Shown piece after piece: positions 1 through 12,059 of a stretch of DNA of 64,000 bases; positions within the stretch are counted from its first letter, which is position 1; each line of letters starts with the position of its first letter. The position numbers and the translations under genes are program-made. The notes under the pieces were generated by a model. That model worked only from the letters and a program-made list of their open reading frames with translations, made no database searches and was not told the DNA's origin. The DNA comes from Siphonodentalium dalli (Eukaryota; Mollusca; Scaphopoda; Gadilida; Siphonodentaliidae), in contig CP136065.1 of assembly GCA_032622095.1 (NCBI GenBank), positions 39,001,503-39,065,502 of the forward strand, in the 5' to 3' direction.

Positions 1-288
1 GGTTTATGTTAGTCGACATTAGTAATATATACCTAATATATTGTTTATGTTAGTCGACATTAGTAATATATACCTAATATATGGTTTATGTTAGTCGACA
101 TTAGTAATATATACCTAATATATTGTTTATGTTAGTCGACATTAGTAATATATACCTAATATATTGTTTATGTTAGTCGACATTAGTAATATATACCTAA
201 TATATTGTTTATGTTAGTCGACATTAGAAATATATACCTAATATATTGTTTATGTTAGTCGACATTAGTAATATATACCTAATATATT
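1..288. repeat. 41-bp tandem minisatellite, cut by the window edge
   Basis: Seven near-identical 41-bp units, each containing 'gttagtcgacattag' followed by an AT-rich tail ending 'cctaatata'. Units differ by single bases (one 'gtaat' reads 'gaaat'). The array starts before base 1, so its true length is unknown. No coding potential. Confidence 0.95.
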
Positions 289-1825
289 GTATCTGTGAGT
301 GGGGTATCGTTATTCTCAATGTATAGAATGTATGAATGTGGCAGTTCCACGTGTCAATAAAATTAAAGTGCACTGCAGTTACGTCCTTACACCACAGCGT
401 GCATTACATATTGCGGTATGTTAACTCTCGATGACAAGTGAAGGGTGTGTTCGAAATTTTATTTACTTTCACAAACTGAAAGGCAGAGCTCATAGTCCGG
501 GGGCTAATAGTGGTACCCTTGCATCCCCTGGGACTTAACCCAACTCATTTTGTTCCTTATTATGTCCTTCAGCGTTTAAGCAATGTTGACAAGAAAAATA
601 GTGGCCGTGTAGACTCCAGACAAGATCATCATGGCCGCCGTTTTCAGACTAGGCCCTAAGTCAATTTGATGCAAATTACAGCGGGAAACTCTTGTAAAAT
701 GTATACAAATATATATTTTCGTGAAGCTAAGACATAATGACACTTTTATAGTGAAAAATTGAAACTTCCCATTCAAGATGGCAGCCAAATTGGACTCCGG
801 AAGTTGAAAATATGACGTTTTTTCACTTATAAGTCGGAATTCTATATATACGAAATTAATTAACCGAGAGCACTAGTTAAATGGGCTTTTTCGTATTCAC
901 CATAACTAGCTCCATGAACTTGTTTGAACTAATATCTAGACAATAGCTTTATCTTTCATGCGACCAGACTTTTCATAGCCAGGTGAATGTATGTCAGTTA
1001 TTAGACGCATCACATGAAATTTAACATTATTTCTTGATATAGTACTTCAAACAAAAACATATATGCAGTGTCAGGTACTATTCACTTTCGAAAATTGCAA
1101 AACATGAAGCAGAGACTGTTCAGTTCTGTCCCAAGAAGTGTCTGTCGTATTTAATGGTGTCGAACATAAATTTCTCACGAAGCTGTAAAGTTGGAAATAA
1201 ATGCCCGCCGCGATTGTTAATCATCACCATAATACGGAAAAAGTCTTGCGACTTTTCGTCCCAATAACATTATTTGCAATGTTTGTTTACAAATATATGT
1301 ATCGTGATTCGATATTTTCTTATGAGTCACTTAAAAATATTACTTGTCGTCGAACTCGTATTTTATATCATAGAAGATTGTTGCAGTACATTGCGCAACA
1401 TTGTCCTGGCATTTTCTTTATTTATTTGCAGATGGCTAGATATTAATAATAATCAGGCGTGATACATCTGCTTCGTTGTAAATCCAACACGGAAGTGAAT
1501 AGGCATTGACTTAACCGGAAATTGATAGTCTGTTGAAGCGCCATGTAGCGGCCGCTGGCGTTAAGGGAAATAACCGCAAAAAAAGATAATCCATTCGATT
1601 CGAGCCGAGCTTTATTAACATAATAAAATTGATCGTTATCATTGCGCTAATGTCTTACGTCACTGTGCGTGTCCATAATAGACGTGCGTCTTAGAGGCAT
1701 CCTAAATGTAGGTGTCTGTGTACATTAGGTTAATTTATGATTTGATGTTTCCGAAGTATTTTAATATTTTATTTTCGGATTACGCTATATTACGATTGTT
1801 ATATCGAATAAAGAATTTGAATTTA
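289..1825. other. Non-repetitive AT-rich stretch, no gene recognised
   Basis: Both strands were read. The open frames here are short, rich in Ile/Tyr/Phe and start or end at random, as expected of AT-rich noncoding DNA. No splice-bounded exon, RNA gene or transposon end was recognised. Confidence 0.5.
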
Positions 1826-2560
1826 ATTTTAATATGTGTCGGACCGACACCATATTCTTACTTGACGTGTGTTTTCTTGTGGTTGAACCTCGTACCAAGT
1901 TTTGAAGGTACTCAATCCGATCAGACGGTCCTCATACCATCAAGATACAACAACATTTCTTCAAAATAAGCTTTAGTTATCAGAATCGATTTATTGCAAC
2001 AAAATAATTCTAACCACTGTCAACTATGGTATGAAATTTCACAAAAGTTTTATTTATCAACATTTTGTTCAACATAATATGGCCGTATTATCACTAAAGT
2101 ATCACGAAATTTGACCGTATTACCACTTGATTTTAGAGTTATCCATCTTCATCCGCTGTTTTGTCCGAGAATCTCCGTTTGACAACGTGCATCTGGGTCA
2201 CATATTATTACATATCTCGAGAAATTAACTTCAAAAATCGATATCTGATCACTCTGAGCTTTAATGGGTGGGTTCCTCGACTAGAATCAAATATATTTTA
2301 CACCCGATGCCCAGGAAATAGTAATTTAGGAGCGTCTGGTCGAATTGAGTACCTTTAACAACACGGGCTAGAAGTAAGCAAATTTGGCTGACCGACCCCA
2401 TATTCGAACTTGGCCTGTGTTTTCTAGTATTTAAACCACATATATCAAATTTTGATTGCATTGAAAAGCGAATACTGAAGTTATGATCCTAAAACCAAAC
2501 GGTTGACGAACGAACAGACTGGTTAAGTAATACGACCAGTTGCACGAATAAGAATTATAA
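1826..2560 (+). repeat. Dispersed repeat, left part of the duplicated block (X-5')
   Basis: This matches pieces of 9930-10760, 17755-18560, 19900-20070 and 39930-40260 in the same orientation. Shared landmarks are 'ccatcttcatccgc', 'gggtgggttcctcgact', 'gttttctagta' followed by 'aaaccacatatatca', and a tail of repeated 'gacgaacgaac'. Divergence is high and there are indels. The order here (calcium-poor AT segments then the 'gacgaac' tail) differs slightly from 9930-10760, so this is a rearranged fragment. No coding frame is preserved between copies. Confidence 0.65.
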
Positions 2561-2689
2561 GTCATATCTAAATATAGAATCGCTCGATGACGAAACGAAA
2601 CAGATTTAGGTGCAGCTGGTCACCGCCGCCAAATATACACAATATACAATGACCCAATTCATCGTCGCAAAGCGTGCCATATAAACATA

Positions 2690-3300
2690 ACGTTCACAAA
2701 GCGAAGTACAATACACGCTAACCTTATTTCTCGATCGACGCCAACTGTGCAATTGAATTTTCTCTCTAAACTACCAGTGCACATCAAATACCATGTACAC
2801 ACGTATTTCAATTATACCCTGGTAGGTATCGTACGCTCTGAAATAGATATTATTGTCGGATACTTACGTGTTTTAGGTTTATACTTTAAAGTATTCACAG
2901 AAGTAACGAGAATGCAGGTAAAAAGACTTTATAACTTTTTGGATCCGGAGATGGACCGCTCGTGCTATTTTCCGGTAAACTCAATCCCATTGACCCGGTG
3001 GGCATTTAAAAAGTATTTGAACAGACTTTAGCATTTCACCGCCGTCACTTACAATTTTACAAAATAAGGGTAGACCCGTCCATATGGTTCGTTATCTGTA
3101 TATAACTGCTTAGTTGGAATAACGGTAAGTTGTTACTCTCCTTGGACACAAGCCATGTCCAACATGTTTCTGAGAATGGTGCTAACCACGATACATTATT
3201 TTGAAGTGGATATGAGGGAATCATGTGGTGGACTAACACATCGGGTAGGGGACTGATGATATTCTAGGCATTTATTGTTAAGACATACTAAGAGGCCAAC
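2690..3300 (+). repeat. Dispersed repeat Y', copy 1
   Basis: Similar sequence recurs at 14590-15480, 21120-22330 and 52390-52850, always on the same strand. Landmarks in order are 'gcgaagtacaat', 'ttttctctctaaa', 'gcacatcaaatac', 'gatacttacgtgttttag', 'atggatccggggat' and 'aagtggatatgaggg'. Copies differ by indels. No conserved reading frame links them, so the repeat is probably noncoding transposon sequence. Superfamily unknown. Confidence 0.75.
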
Positions 3301-3389
3301 CATTACATTTTAGTCAATTTATAATTTCGAATTCAAGTAGTCATTCTAGACAAGTACTGATATCCGTTCCACTTTTTCATCTTGGAAAT

Positions 3390-5560
3390 CTTTGGACTAG
3401 TGATGTCTCTAATGGTGCTCAAGGATGCTATAATCTACATGCATGTGGTATAATAGTAATATACAACACATATTAATGTAGCATGACCTTTAAGATAACC
3501 CGAAGCTATAATGTTATATGGAATATCAGGGGACCGACCCGAGTATCAAGACGACAATGATCGCTGATGCTTAAAGCCTATTCGTGGCTAGAAGGTATAT
3601 AAGTAATCATCATATAGGTCGGGGGAATATGGTTTCTGATATAGGATTTGCCTGACTATTATGGCCGTGACCATACATGTATTTAGGGAACTGACTTATT
3701 TATGGGATAACTACTGTTCCTGATCGGTCTGGTATTCGATCTGTGCCTTGTTAACTAGAAACACTATACGTGTTCATATTTTAAGTTACAGTGCCTGCAG
3801 TTGTCTGCTATTGCGTTGTATCAAGCGATGTGGAACCAATACCACACGACACAAAGCGGAGGTTGGTATTGCTCCCGTCGAGCCTGGTACGATGCACGCT
3901 ATACCAGACAACTGGAGAAACTAACGTATTTACCAGACTATAAAAGACAAAAAAAATAACGCACCGAACACTTTGTTCGACGTGAAATCTGATAACATAT
4001 TCCGGTTAATAGAGGGGATGTAACTGTGGGGTATTATATTAAAGTATATACTCGAAAACTAAAAAAAAACTCGATCACCACTAAAACGTACCAACAAGTT
4101 TCTGCAAGTGGAACGCAAAATAAAGGTCGTGAATAGCTTGCGACCAATGGTTCGATCAGCTCCGCGCAGTACTGTTTATTTAAGCCGTGTGTTTTTCCCC
4201 AATGACCCCATTCAAGTTTTCAGTGCAGAGAAAGATGACGTCAAAATTCGATCTTTGGCCTCGTACTCCAATAATGGAAATTAACACGGAACGCATGCAG
4301 TTCTGTCATAAGAAAACAACTCTGCAATAGCCGAACAACAAATTCTCTGTCAATGGAATTCATTTTATTTATCATATAAATAAATAAAGAAGCTAACGCC
4401 ACGATCATCAGTCACTTATACAAGGGATCCACCAACTGACTTGACATACCAAGTGAAAAGGTTAGTGAGTAACATCGGTCAGCATGGGTTTCCAGGCTAT
4501 ACCAGGACTGATGAAACAGTCATCAATCGAATGTCAAGTCATGTACATATGATTGATAAATATATTTTTATTTTATCATAAAATACCAACAAAAAAAAGA
4601 TAATAATATAATTACCCCTGGTTAATATTTTGACGTTATTTTGTTTTCATATCTACATGTAATTTGAACATTTTACCATCATGCTGATCAGTATTAAATA
4701 CTGTCCATTTTAGCGGATTCAAAACTTAGCCTCATTGATTACATTTTTAAATATAATATCAACCTTTCATTGTAATGAATATTATGTTTATGTGCAAGGT
4801 CGGAGTGCTGCAGTTTTCACAATGACCAGCAATAATCTTTAGATGTATTAGTTTGTGTAATTCACAGCAATAATCTTTAGATGTCTTAGAGTGTGTAATT
4901 CACAGCAATAATCTTTAGATGTCTTAGAGTGTGTAATTCACAGCAATAATCTTTAGATGTCTTATAGTGTGTAATTCACAGCAATAATCTTTAGATGTCT
5001 TAGAGTGTGTAATTCACAGCAATAATCTTTAGATGTATAGTGTGTGCAATTCACATTTTCGATTTTATTAGTCATTAAATTTCACATTATTTGGTTCGAC
5101 GCGGAAGGGAAAGTGCATCATTTCAAAACGGTGGTATTAGGACAACCTCCGGTTTACTGACCTGGTATAGTGACTATAGTCTCATACCAGGTGAGTAATT
5201 CTGGTCGCTGATTTGAATTGGAGACATGGTAATATCCATGTATATGGTCCCCTCATCAAAGGCTGGTGAATATGTGACGGTACCATTACGACACAATGAT
5301 TAAAGGGACGAAAGGCCTTCACAGTGGGTATATGTGAGAACTTATAAAAGCATGTAAATCTATCATAACCAGGAATACGGGGAAATATATCGACTATAAT
5401 AATCATCCATTAACGATATTTCGCATCTTGAATTCACTTTTATAAAAACAAAACCTTTACCGTGATTTGTCATGAATATCGCATATCGAGCAGTACAACA
5501 CATATTTAGTCTGATCTTCAGAATAGTTTTCCATGCTTTGACCTGTTCCAATGTTTACCG
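3390..5560 (+). repeat. Duplicated segment Y (partner of 53040-55995)
   Basis: This segment is collinear with 53040-55995 over about 2.2 kb: the same 106-bp motif, the 'gggaccgacc' junction, the Ile/Thr-poor AT tracts, the 38-bp minisatellite, and the tail 'ccactttc.. ctgtgagaactt'. The partner copy is longer because its 106-bp unit is amplified to seven copies and a 33-bp minisatellite is present. Both copies follow a Y' repeat, so Y' and Y travel together. No gene was recognised in either copy. Confidence 0.85.
4828..5050. repeat. 38-bp minisatellite, about six units
   Basis: Units of 38 bp built on 'cagcaataatctttagatgt' followed by 'cttagagtgtgtaattca'. The same unit occurs about three times at 55467-55580 in the paralogous segment, so array length differs between duplicates. 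Confidence 0.95.
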
Positions 5561-6047
5561 TCACGTGTTGATATCACTTTGGTACTTTATTGGACTCCGA
5601 CGATGATGTACATGTAGCTGTAACAGTAATGTTTACATAACAATTGTTTTGGCGAAATATCGTTACTGGAAAATTATATATTAACCCTTTCTATACTAAA
5701 AACCAATCGACGAGTAGTTATCCCTTAGGAAAAGTTCAGGTAATAAGTTTAACAACCGACCGTCTGTTGCACTTAGTATTTGAACATTTCCCTCAATAAA
5801 TAGTACTCCTTCTGTATTTCTATGTATCTGTCGCCTGCTTATATTACCTGTACATTCCGGTAAATCAATAATAGACCATTCATATGCACACGTTGTAACT
5901 GACTGGGAGAGTCCATTTACTATAGATCGGGTTAATAATGGAAATAAGAACTGTCGATCTATTTTACATGTACTTGTTTTACATATCTTCCAGCTTGCAT
6001 GCCCTTTTACATGTATCGAATGCGAATGCATCGAATCCCAGGCCCAA
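5561..6047. other. Gap without a recognised gene; one isolated 45-bp satellite unit
   Basis: No gene was seen. Around 5680-5725 the string 'ttaaccctttctatacta' followed by 'gacgagtagtta' matches one monomer of the 45-bp satellite at 56945-58735, an isolated single copy about 51 kb away from the array. Confidence 0.45.
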
Positions 6048-6180
6048 TTCCGTGGTTTTAGTGCTACAGGTCAAATTCTGGAGTAGCATTTCCATATATG
6101 GAAGTCATGAATATTCAAAAGCTCCATATATCTAAATGCTATACTCAAGAACTTTGACATGTAGCACTAAAACCACGGAA
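6048..6180. mobile_element. 133-bp palindromic MITE
   Basis: The ends 'ttccgtggttttagtgct' (6048) and its complement (ending 6180) form inverted repeats that pair over roughly 50 bp with a few mismatches. Both sides are flanked by CAA, giving a possible 3-bp target duplication. No coding capacity. A 3-bp duplication fits PIF/Harbinger-derived MITEs, but the superfamily is inferred only. Confidence 0.8.
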
Positions 6181-6282
6181 CAAGGGCTGGACACGTCACT
6201 TAGGATACGACCATCACCCACTTTCCGCGGCATTTTACTTTGTTTTAATGAGTTCTTGAAGTTCATTATGTTTCTTGCACCC

Positions 6283-6345
6283 ATCGGATTAGACCCACAA
6301 CACGGTAATGTTCTGAGGTGTGTCGCGAGATCCGGGGACTTTTCA
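6283..6345 (-). pseudogene. Short fragment of an NHL-propeller coding sequence
   Basis: About 65 bp resembling 6575-6645 of the neighbouring NHL pseudogene and 36965-37025 of the intact gene; they share 'gagatccgggga' and the flanking 'gatgtgtc'-like string. It lies just downstream (minus-strand sense) of the larger pseudogene and keeps no useful reading frame. It is probably debris of a tandem or segmental duplication of the NHL exon. Confidence 0.55.
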
Positions 6346-6374
6346 TGTAATTTACGTGAAGTTCCCTCGATATT

Positions 6375-7237
6375 TTACAGCTGACCCACGTATGATGTGA
6401 TAGAGCAGTTCACAGCGTTTGTAACCATGAAGCTCATCCTGGCAGGGTTGACGTATATTTCGACGGGATTGGTTACTGATATGACGGAGCGACTACGTTC
6501 TCCTTCGCGGCTCAGTTCCACCACTTGATTACTGCCATGATTGCAGACGTAAATGTTATCGCCGAACACACACACGCCGATCGGAAAAGCCCCAGCACAG
6601 GATATTGTCCTGAGATGTGTCGCGAGATCCGGAGCTAGCACTACCACCTGATGTGCAGTATGATCCGTAACAAACACGGCGTCGGCCTCAGGAGATACAG
6701 CCACGCCCCATGGATGCTTGAATGCGTATGTCGACTGAGCAATAACGTCACCACTCGTTGTTAGAGCGCGCACGCAATGATCGTCGGGACATGCAACAAC
6801 TAATCTGTCGCCGACGGATCCGATACCTTTACACCCTCCGGATACAGCAAACGATGTTTGATGACTAAGATCTGATGTCTTATACACCGATATCTGAGTT
6901 TCTCTATGGTGTGATACGTGGATACGATCATTTAGATGACAGATACCAGTCGGGTCAGAATTGATCGTGACAGACTTGGTGGTTTTACCTTTATGGGTTA
7001 CCAAACTGAGCGTGTTCGGATAGTATGTTGCAATGATGATATCCGACTGCGGACTTTTGTTGAGGAACACCATTACCGGCCAAGTTCCTCCGCAGGAAAA
7101 GTCGATTTCCTTTATTAATTGAGCTGACATTTTGGATATGCAACTGCATGGCATGAGGCACAGCAATGTATAACGTGGGTGCCACAGAATGAGTCAATAG
7201 GTTGTGGGTGCAGCTTACAAAATTCGGCGGCCGACTT
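6375..7237 (-). pseudogene. TRIM-like B-box/NHL pseudogene, internally deleted
   Basis: This is a decayed paralogue of the intact gene at 36765-38249. The NHL half is open for 263 codons (6375-7166) and aligns along its full length, with the shared string SDLSHQTSF, GSVGDRLVVAC and the C-terminus ITSYVGQL. The B-box start survives in another frame (7120-7237) as FCKLHPQPIDSFCGTH and CCASCH. Three lesions are visible. The position of the start codon (7235-7237) reads AAG where the intact gene has ATG. About 623 bp equivalent to 37510-38132, encoding the rest of the coiled coil, is missing at a junction near 7120. The resulting frameshift stops the B-box frame a few codons later. Flanking noncoding sequence is also shared, so this arose by DNA duplication, not retrocopying. 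An NHL-only protein starting at an internal Met is possible but unproven. Confidence 0.9.
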
Positions 7238-7439
7238 GATTTATCTGAAAATGAAATCGTTCTATCATTATCTTCTTGTCAACAGTTACCATTTCAACCG
7301 TATGGACAAAGTAAGATATGTGGAGGATCGCCAACGAGTTAAGTCGGGATAGAATATTTATGAAACGAGGTATGTTGGGATATTAGAATTAAAAAAATTT
7401 AGAATAAAAATATAGTCCGCCAATTTAATCCGCGCAGTA

Positions 7440-7790
7440 ATTTTGTTGTTCCAACAATACCCCTGGCTGGAATTAGATCAACTGATAGTTCCAACAATGC
7501 CCCTGACTGGAATTAGATCAACTGTTGGATGGTTCCAACAATACTCCTGGCTGGAATTAGATCAACCGATAGTTCCAACAATATACCTGGCTGGAATTAG
7601 ATCAACCGATAGTTCCAACAATACCCATGGCTGGAATTAGATCAACTGCTGGATAGCTCCAACAATACCCCTGGCTGGAATTAGATCAACTGTTTGATAG
7701 TCTAACAATACCCCTGGCTGGAATTAGATCAATTGTTAGATAGTTCCAACAATACCCCTGGCTGGAATTAAATCAACTGCATTTGGTATT
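7440..7790. repeat. About 40-45-bp minisatellite
   Basis: Eight to nine units of 'ggctggaattagatcaact' followed by 'gatagttccaacaatacccc'. Two unit lengths occur because a short 'gttgga' insertion is present in some units. The small ORF across it is a translation of the repeat. Confidence 0.9.
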
Positions 7791-8029
7791 TCAGTCTAAA
7801 CAACTGCATAATCAGAACATGGCTTAATATAAACACGCCCATCGTTTACTCGGCATGAATGGCATAAACAAACGAAAGGGTCAATGACACTGTAGCTCAA
7901 CTTGGAAAGGAGTTAATGAATAGAATGATAAAGTAGGAAACTTAAAAAGTTACAGTAAAGTTCTGGTATTGTGTAGATGAAATTATTTTCATTTCAAACA
8001 TTTCACCAATAAATGTGGGCCGCCACATT

Positions 8030-9870
8030 TTATAACGAATTTCGGCATTAATCTACGGCTCCAGTCTAGGGGTCTCCCCGAAGATCCTATGAAGTTTTGT
8101 GACGATTGGATGCGGGATGTATCCTTTAGAGAGTGCCGAAGGATTTAGTCAGGCAAAGATTAAAATCCAAGATGGCCGCTGGCAGCTATGTTTATTTAAA
8201 TGAATTTAAGAAATAATGACTCCCATCTAGAGGTCAACCCGAAGATCCATATACAGTTTTGTGACCATAGGGTGAGGGATGTTGCCATAGGGTGTGCCGA
8301 AGTATTTAGTCATGCAAAGAGTATAAACCAAGATGGCCGCTGGCAGCCATGTTTTTCGACGGATTTGATCGTTCCCATCTAGAAGTCACCGTGAAGATCC
8401 GTATAAAGTTTGGTGTTGATCGGATGAGGGATGTGGTCTGTAGGGTGTGCCGAAGGATTTAGATTTAGGGGCATGTCGCCAAAGAGGAGAAGACTTCATA
8501 TAAGCCCTCGGGCTTATTGTCTGATCCTCATTTCCATACATTATCTCTTCTATTTATGCATATTTGTATCATATGTATATTATGTTATGTTGGATTTGGA
8601 AATAAAAATATGTTTACACTAAAGGATTTAGTCATACAAAGAGAAAAATCCAAGATGACTGCCATCTAGAGGTGATCCTAAACATGCCTGCAAATTTTAT
8701 AACCAATTCTCCAATAAATGTTGGCTGCATGCTGTGTCGATGGATTAAAATTTTTAATCCAAGATGGCTGCTGGCGGCCATGTTTTTTGAAGAATTTTGG
8801 AAAAAATTGATGGCTCCCATCTAGATGTCACCCAGAAGATTCATATGAAGTTTGGTGATGGTCGGTGAGAATTGTGACCATGCAGTAGTTCTCTTGATAG
8901 TGTAAGTTTTCCATGATAAAAATTGCCCGAAAGTAAACAAAAACTCAGTATAGAGTTGGAAAAGAACACGCTAAAGATTCCAAAGTGGGGCGCCTGCTGA
9001 AGCCCAGTGTGTAGTTCGTGCCAAAGGATTTAGTCATACAAAGAGTAAAATCCAAGGTTACTGGTGGCCACGTTTTTCAACGAAAACTGTTAAATTTCGA
9101 TGGCTCCCATCTAGAGGTGATGGTAAACATGCCTGAAAACTTTAAAAACAATTCTCCAATAAATGCGGGCTGCAGGCTGTGCTGATGGATTCAAATTTGA
9201 AATACAAGATGGCTGTTGGTGGCCATGTTTTTGACGCATTTCTGAAAAAATGATAAGCTCCCATCCAGAGAATACCCCGAAGATCCATACGTGGTTTGGT
9301 GATTCGGTTGAGAACTGTGACTTGAAGGGTGTGCCAAAGCATTTAGTCACACAAAGAGTAAAATCCAAGATGGCCGCTGGCGCCCATGTTCTTTATCGAA
9401 TTTCGGAAATAATCGATGGCTCCCATCTAGAGGTACCCCGAAGATCCATATGAAACTTGGTGGCGATCAGATGAGGGTGTGGTCTGTATACACGGTGTAC
9501 CAAAGGATTTAGTCATGCAAAGAGTAAAATTCGAGATGGCTGCCGGCGGCCATGTTTTCCATCTAGAGGTGATCCTAAACATGCCTGTACAATTTGAAAA
9601 CATTTCTCCAGTAAATGCGGGCTGCAGGGTGTGCCGATGGATTCAAATTTGAAATCAAAAATGGCTGCTGGCGGCCATTTTTGTTTAATGAATTTCGAAA
9701 ACAAATCGATGGCTCTCATCTAGATGCCACCCCGAAGATCCATATGACGTTTCAAGTTGGTGATGATCGGATGAGGGATGTGGCCTTTAGGGTGCGCCAA
9801 ATGACATTGTTGACGGATACAGGGACGACGGACACCAACCCACGACAATAGCTCAAACTTTACAAAGTAA
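8030..9870 (+). repeat. Composite 'aagatggc' module array, copy 1
   Basis: Roughly ten modules of about 150-180 bp, of two kinds. One contains 'ccccgaagatccatatgaag', 'gatcggatgagggatgtgg', 'gatttagtcatgcaaagag' and 'atccaagatggc' with a GC-rich 'cgctggc' palindrome. The other replaces the first part with 'gatcctaaacatgcctg' and 'ttctccaataaatgcgggc'. The array ends with 'gacggacgacgg' and a perfect-looking hairpin around 9850-9882 (tagctcaa ... ttgagcta). The same array occurs at 16230-17265 and, with only two modules, at 38345-38645. A terminal hairpin ending in CTAA recalls nonautonomous Helitron-like elements, but this is inference. Confidence 0.85.
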
Positions 9871-9929
9871 AGTTGAGCTAAAAATGTTATCTGGGAACAA
9901 TCTGAATCCAAAATCAACTGTACAACAGT

Positions 9930-11140
9930 TCAGAACTCCAACACGGGCTATAACTCAGATAATATATGTCGGACCGACCACATATTCGGACTTAACATGA
10001 ATGTGTTTCTTGTTGTGAAACCACGTACCAAGTTTCGAGTCGTTCAATAAACGAATGCTATGGTTATCATCCATGCCTAAACCAAACAATCGACGTATCC
10101 TAATACAAACTGGGCCTTGTTTTCTAGTAATTAAACCACATATATCATGTTTTGAGTCGATCGAAAACTTTATAATAAAGTTATCATCCTAAATCCAAAA
10201 TATTGAGGGAAGGACGAACAAAGAGACTAAATAACACCACCGTTTTTAGCGGGCTTATACAATTTAACCGGAAGTCTTTAGGTATGAAACATTTCACATT
10301 AAAGGTAATCAATCCGATTCGATGGTCCCCATATCATAAGATTCCAACAGCAACTACATTTTTTGAAATGACGCTTCAGCATTTAGAATCGATTGATTGC
10401 CAAAAAATAATGCTAACCGCAGTCAACTATAGTATAAAATTGCCCAAATCCTGTTATTTATCAACATTTTCTAACAAATTTTTGCCGGTTTCTCAAATAT
10501 CTCACATAAAAACCACTTGATTTTAGATTTATCCATCTTCATCCGCAATGTAGTCCGAGACCGTCTTCTCGTCGACTTTTACCGATCCACGGAAAAAATT
10601 ATCGGTGGTGAAAAATAATAGATTTCAAAAATCTATATCTGACTAGCCTGCGCTTTGATGGGCGGGTTCCTCGACTCGAATCAAATATTGTTTACCCCAG
10701 AAACCAAGGATATGGTAATTTGCTAGCGTTAATTCGGATTATGCATCTTTAATTACTGGTCGGAACATCAAGCTTACGTTTGCCTGAAATGTCTAATTAG
10801 TGTTGCGTCAAAGATGAATTTCAAGCTGTTGAAAATTTAGTCCACAGTTGGGGGATATCACCAAAACCTCCAGTGGTTGTTACCATTAAAACATTGATAA
10901 CATGTGTTAAATATTGTTTTCGGTTTCTATATTTTCTGCGTCGAAGAATAACGTAACCAGATAATGTCCAGATTTCATTATTTGACTGTCGGCTGAGTAC
11001 GAAGTAATGTTACAGATGGCAGATAAGCCGGAATGCAAAAATATAACGCTTGTCATCGATGTATTCAGGCATATGCATCAAATAAATTTTATTTCACCCA
11101 AATGTGATCGCCATTATTCTATATCCAGATATTGTATGCT
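9930..11140 (+). repeat. Duplicated block X, 5' part, copy A
   Basis: Matches 39930-40790 in the same order and orientation: 'acacgggcta', 'aatatatgtcggaccg', 'gagtcgttc', 'attgagggacgga'-like string, 'ggccgaaa'-poor AT segments, 'gatggcagataagccggaat' and 'caggcatat'. Copy B then inserts about 950 bp of unrelated sequence before the satellite. No shared coding frame was found here. Confidence 0.8.
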
Positions 11141-11243
11141 CGTGTATATAATGTGCTAGAATTATGCACCTTACCAACTGAGACACCATGGGTTCCAATC
11201 GGTCATTTATTCTATATTATTATGTTTTCGTTCATAACGTGGA
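11141..11243. repeat. Single monomer of the 109-bp satellite
   Basis: Contains 'ccaactgagacaccatggg' and 'cggtcatttattctatatta', the core of the satellite that is amplified to about 43 copies at 41745-48480. The downstream sequence 'ataacgtggaaaactttgcc' is the same in both places, so this is the unamplified allele of that array in the paralogous block. Confidence 0.9.
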
Positions 11244-11304
11244 AAACTTTGCCATTATATCACTCATAATACAAGCTCATACTTTGGTTCTGACTGTATT
11301 TTGA

Positions 11305-11589
11305 ATGACAATTGCATGTGAAGGGGGGGGGGCTGATTTTAAGATCCCTTCAACCTCAACGATACAGTACTGGCCTTATATCGAGTCAACACTTGGGGTA
11401 TCTATTCAATTTACTATGTGTGTCATGTTAAACGAATATGAGTGTGAAATAGGAGAGCGTCCTGGTTTTAAATGTGCCATGTGTTGTAACTTCTTGTTCC
11501 CAAATCTAGTCAAAAAAATACTCATTACAGATGATATTGTTGACAATGTGCAAATTGCAAAAAAAGAAACTCTTATGTGTGTTGCATAA
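11305..11589 (+). pseudogene. Conserved Cys-rich ORF remnant, possibly Helitron protein N-terminal part
   Basis: A 94-codon open frame whose second half is conserved at protein level with 48661-48846: EYECE, GERP, CAMCCNFLFPN, ITDDIVDN, QIAKKETLM. Differences between the two copies are mostly conservative, which suggests that this was coding before duplication. It lies 0.5 kb upstream of Pif1-type helicase motifs on the same strand. The C-x2-C followed by LFP resembles the cysteine-rich region N-terminal to the helicase-like part of many Helitron proteins, but I recognise this only loosely. The first half is not conserved, and the frame ends in a stop shared by both copies. Confidence 0.45.
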
Positions 11590-12059
11590 TTATGCTACAG
11601 ATTGTGTACAACTGCGATACGAATATTAATTAAGAATTTGAATTATCTTCGTGTTGGATTTATCCCAGATGAATCTAGGGGCAGGGAAAAACTCTAGGAT
11701 AAAAGGTTGATTTTGTTTTTGTTACCCACCACCCCAGGAGCGCAAGTTATTTCCTTTCATGTGTCGGACATCCACCCCCCCCCCAACACACGTTTTTTTC
11801 CAAGTGCAATTGGGGACCCACCCCCAAAGTTTGATGAAAAACGGTGAAAATAGTAGGATAAGGCAGACAGAGGGTGTGAAATGTATTAAATGAGCATCCG
11901 GATGAAATGACAATCAGGTAAGCTTAATTAAATGCACCAGAAATCTCAGTAAATCATAAAACACTTATTAACTAAACTTGTCAAAAAAGGTTCATAATCT
12001 ATACCCATATGTTACCCGCAGAATATATACGACAGAGATGGCTAAATGGTGGCCCAATC

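Noticed and set aside
1..5050. CRISPR-like spacing in the 41-bp and 38-bp arrays
   Set aside because: Units are contiguous with no unique spacers, and the genome is animal.
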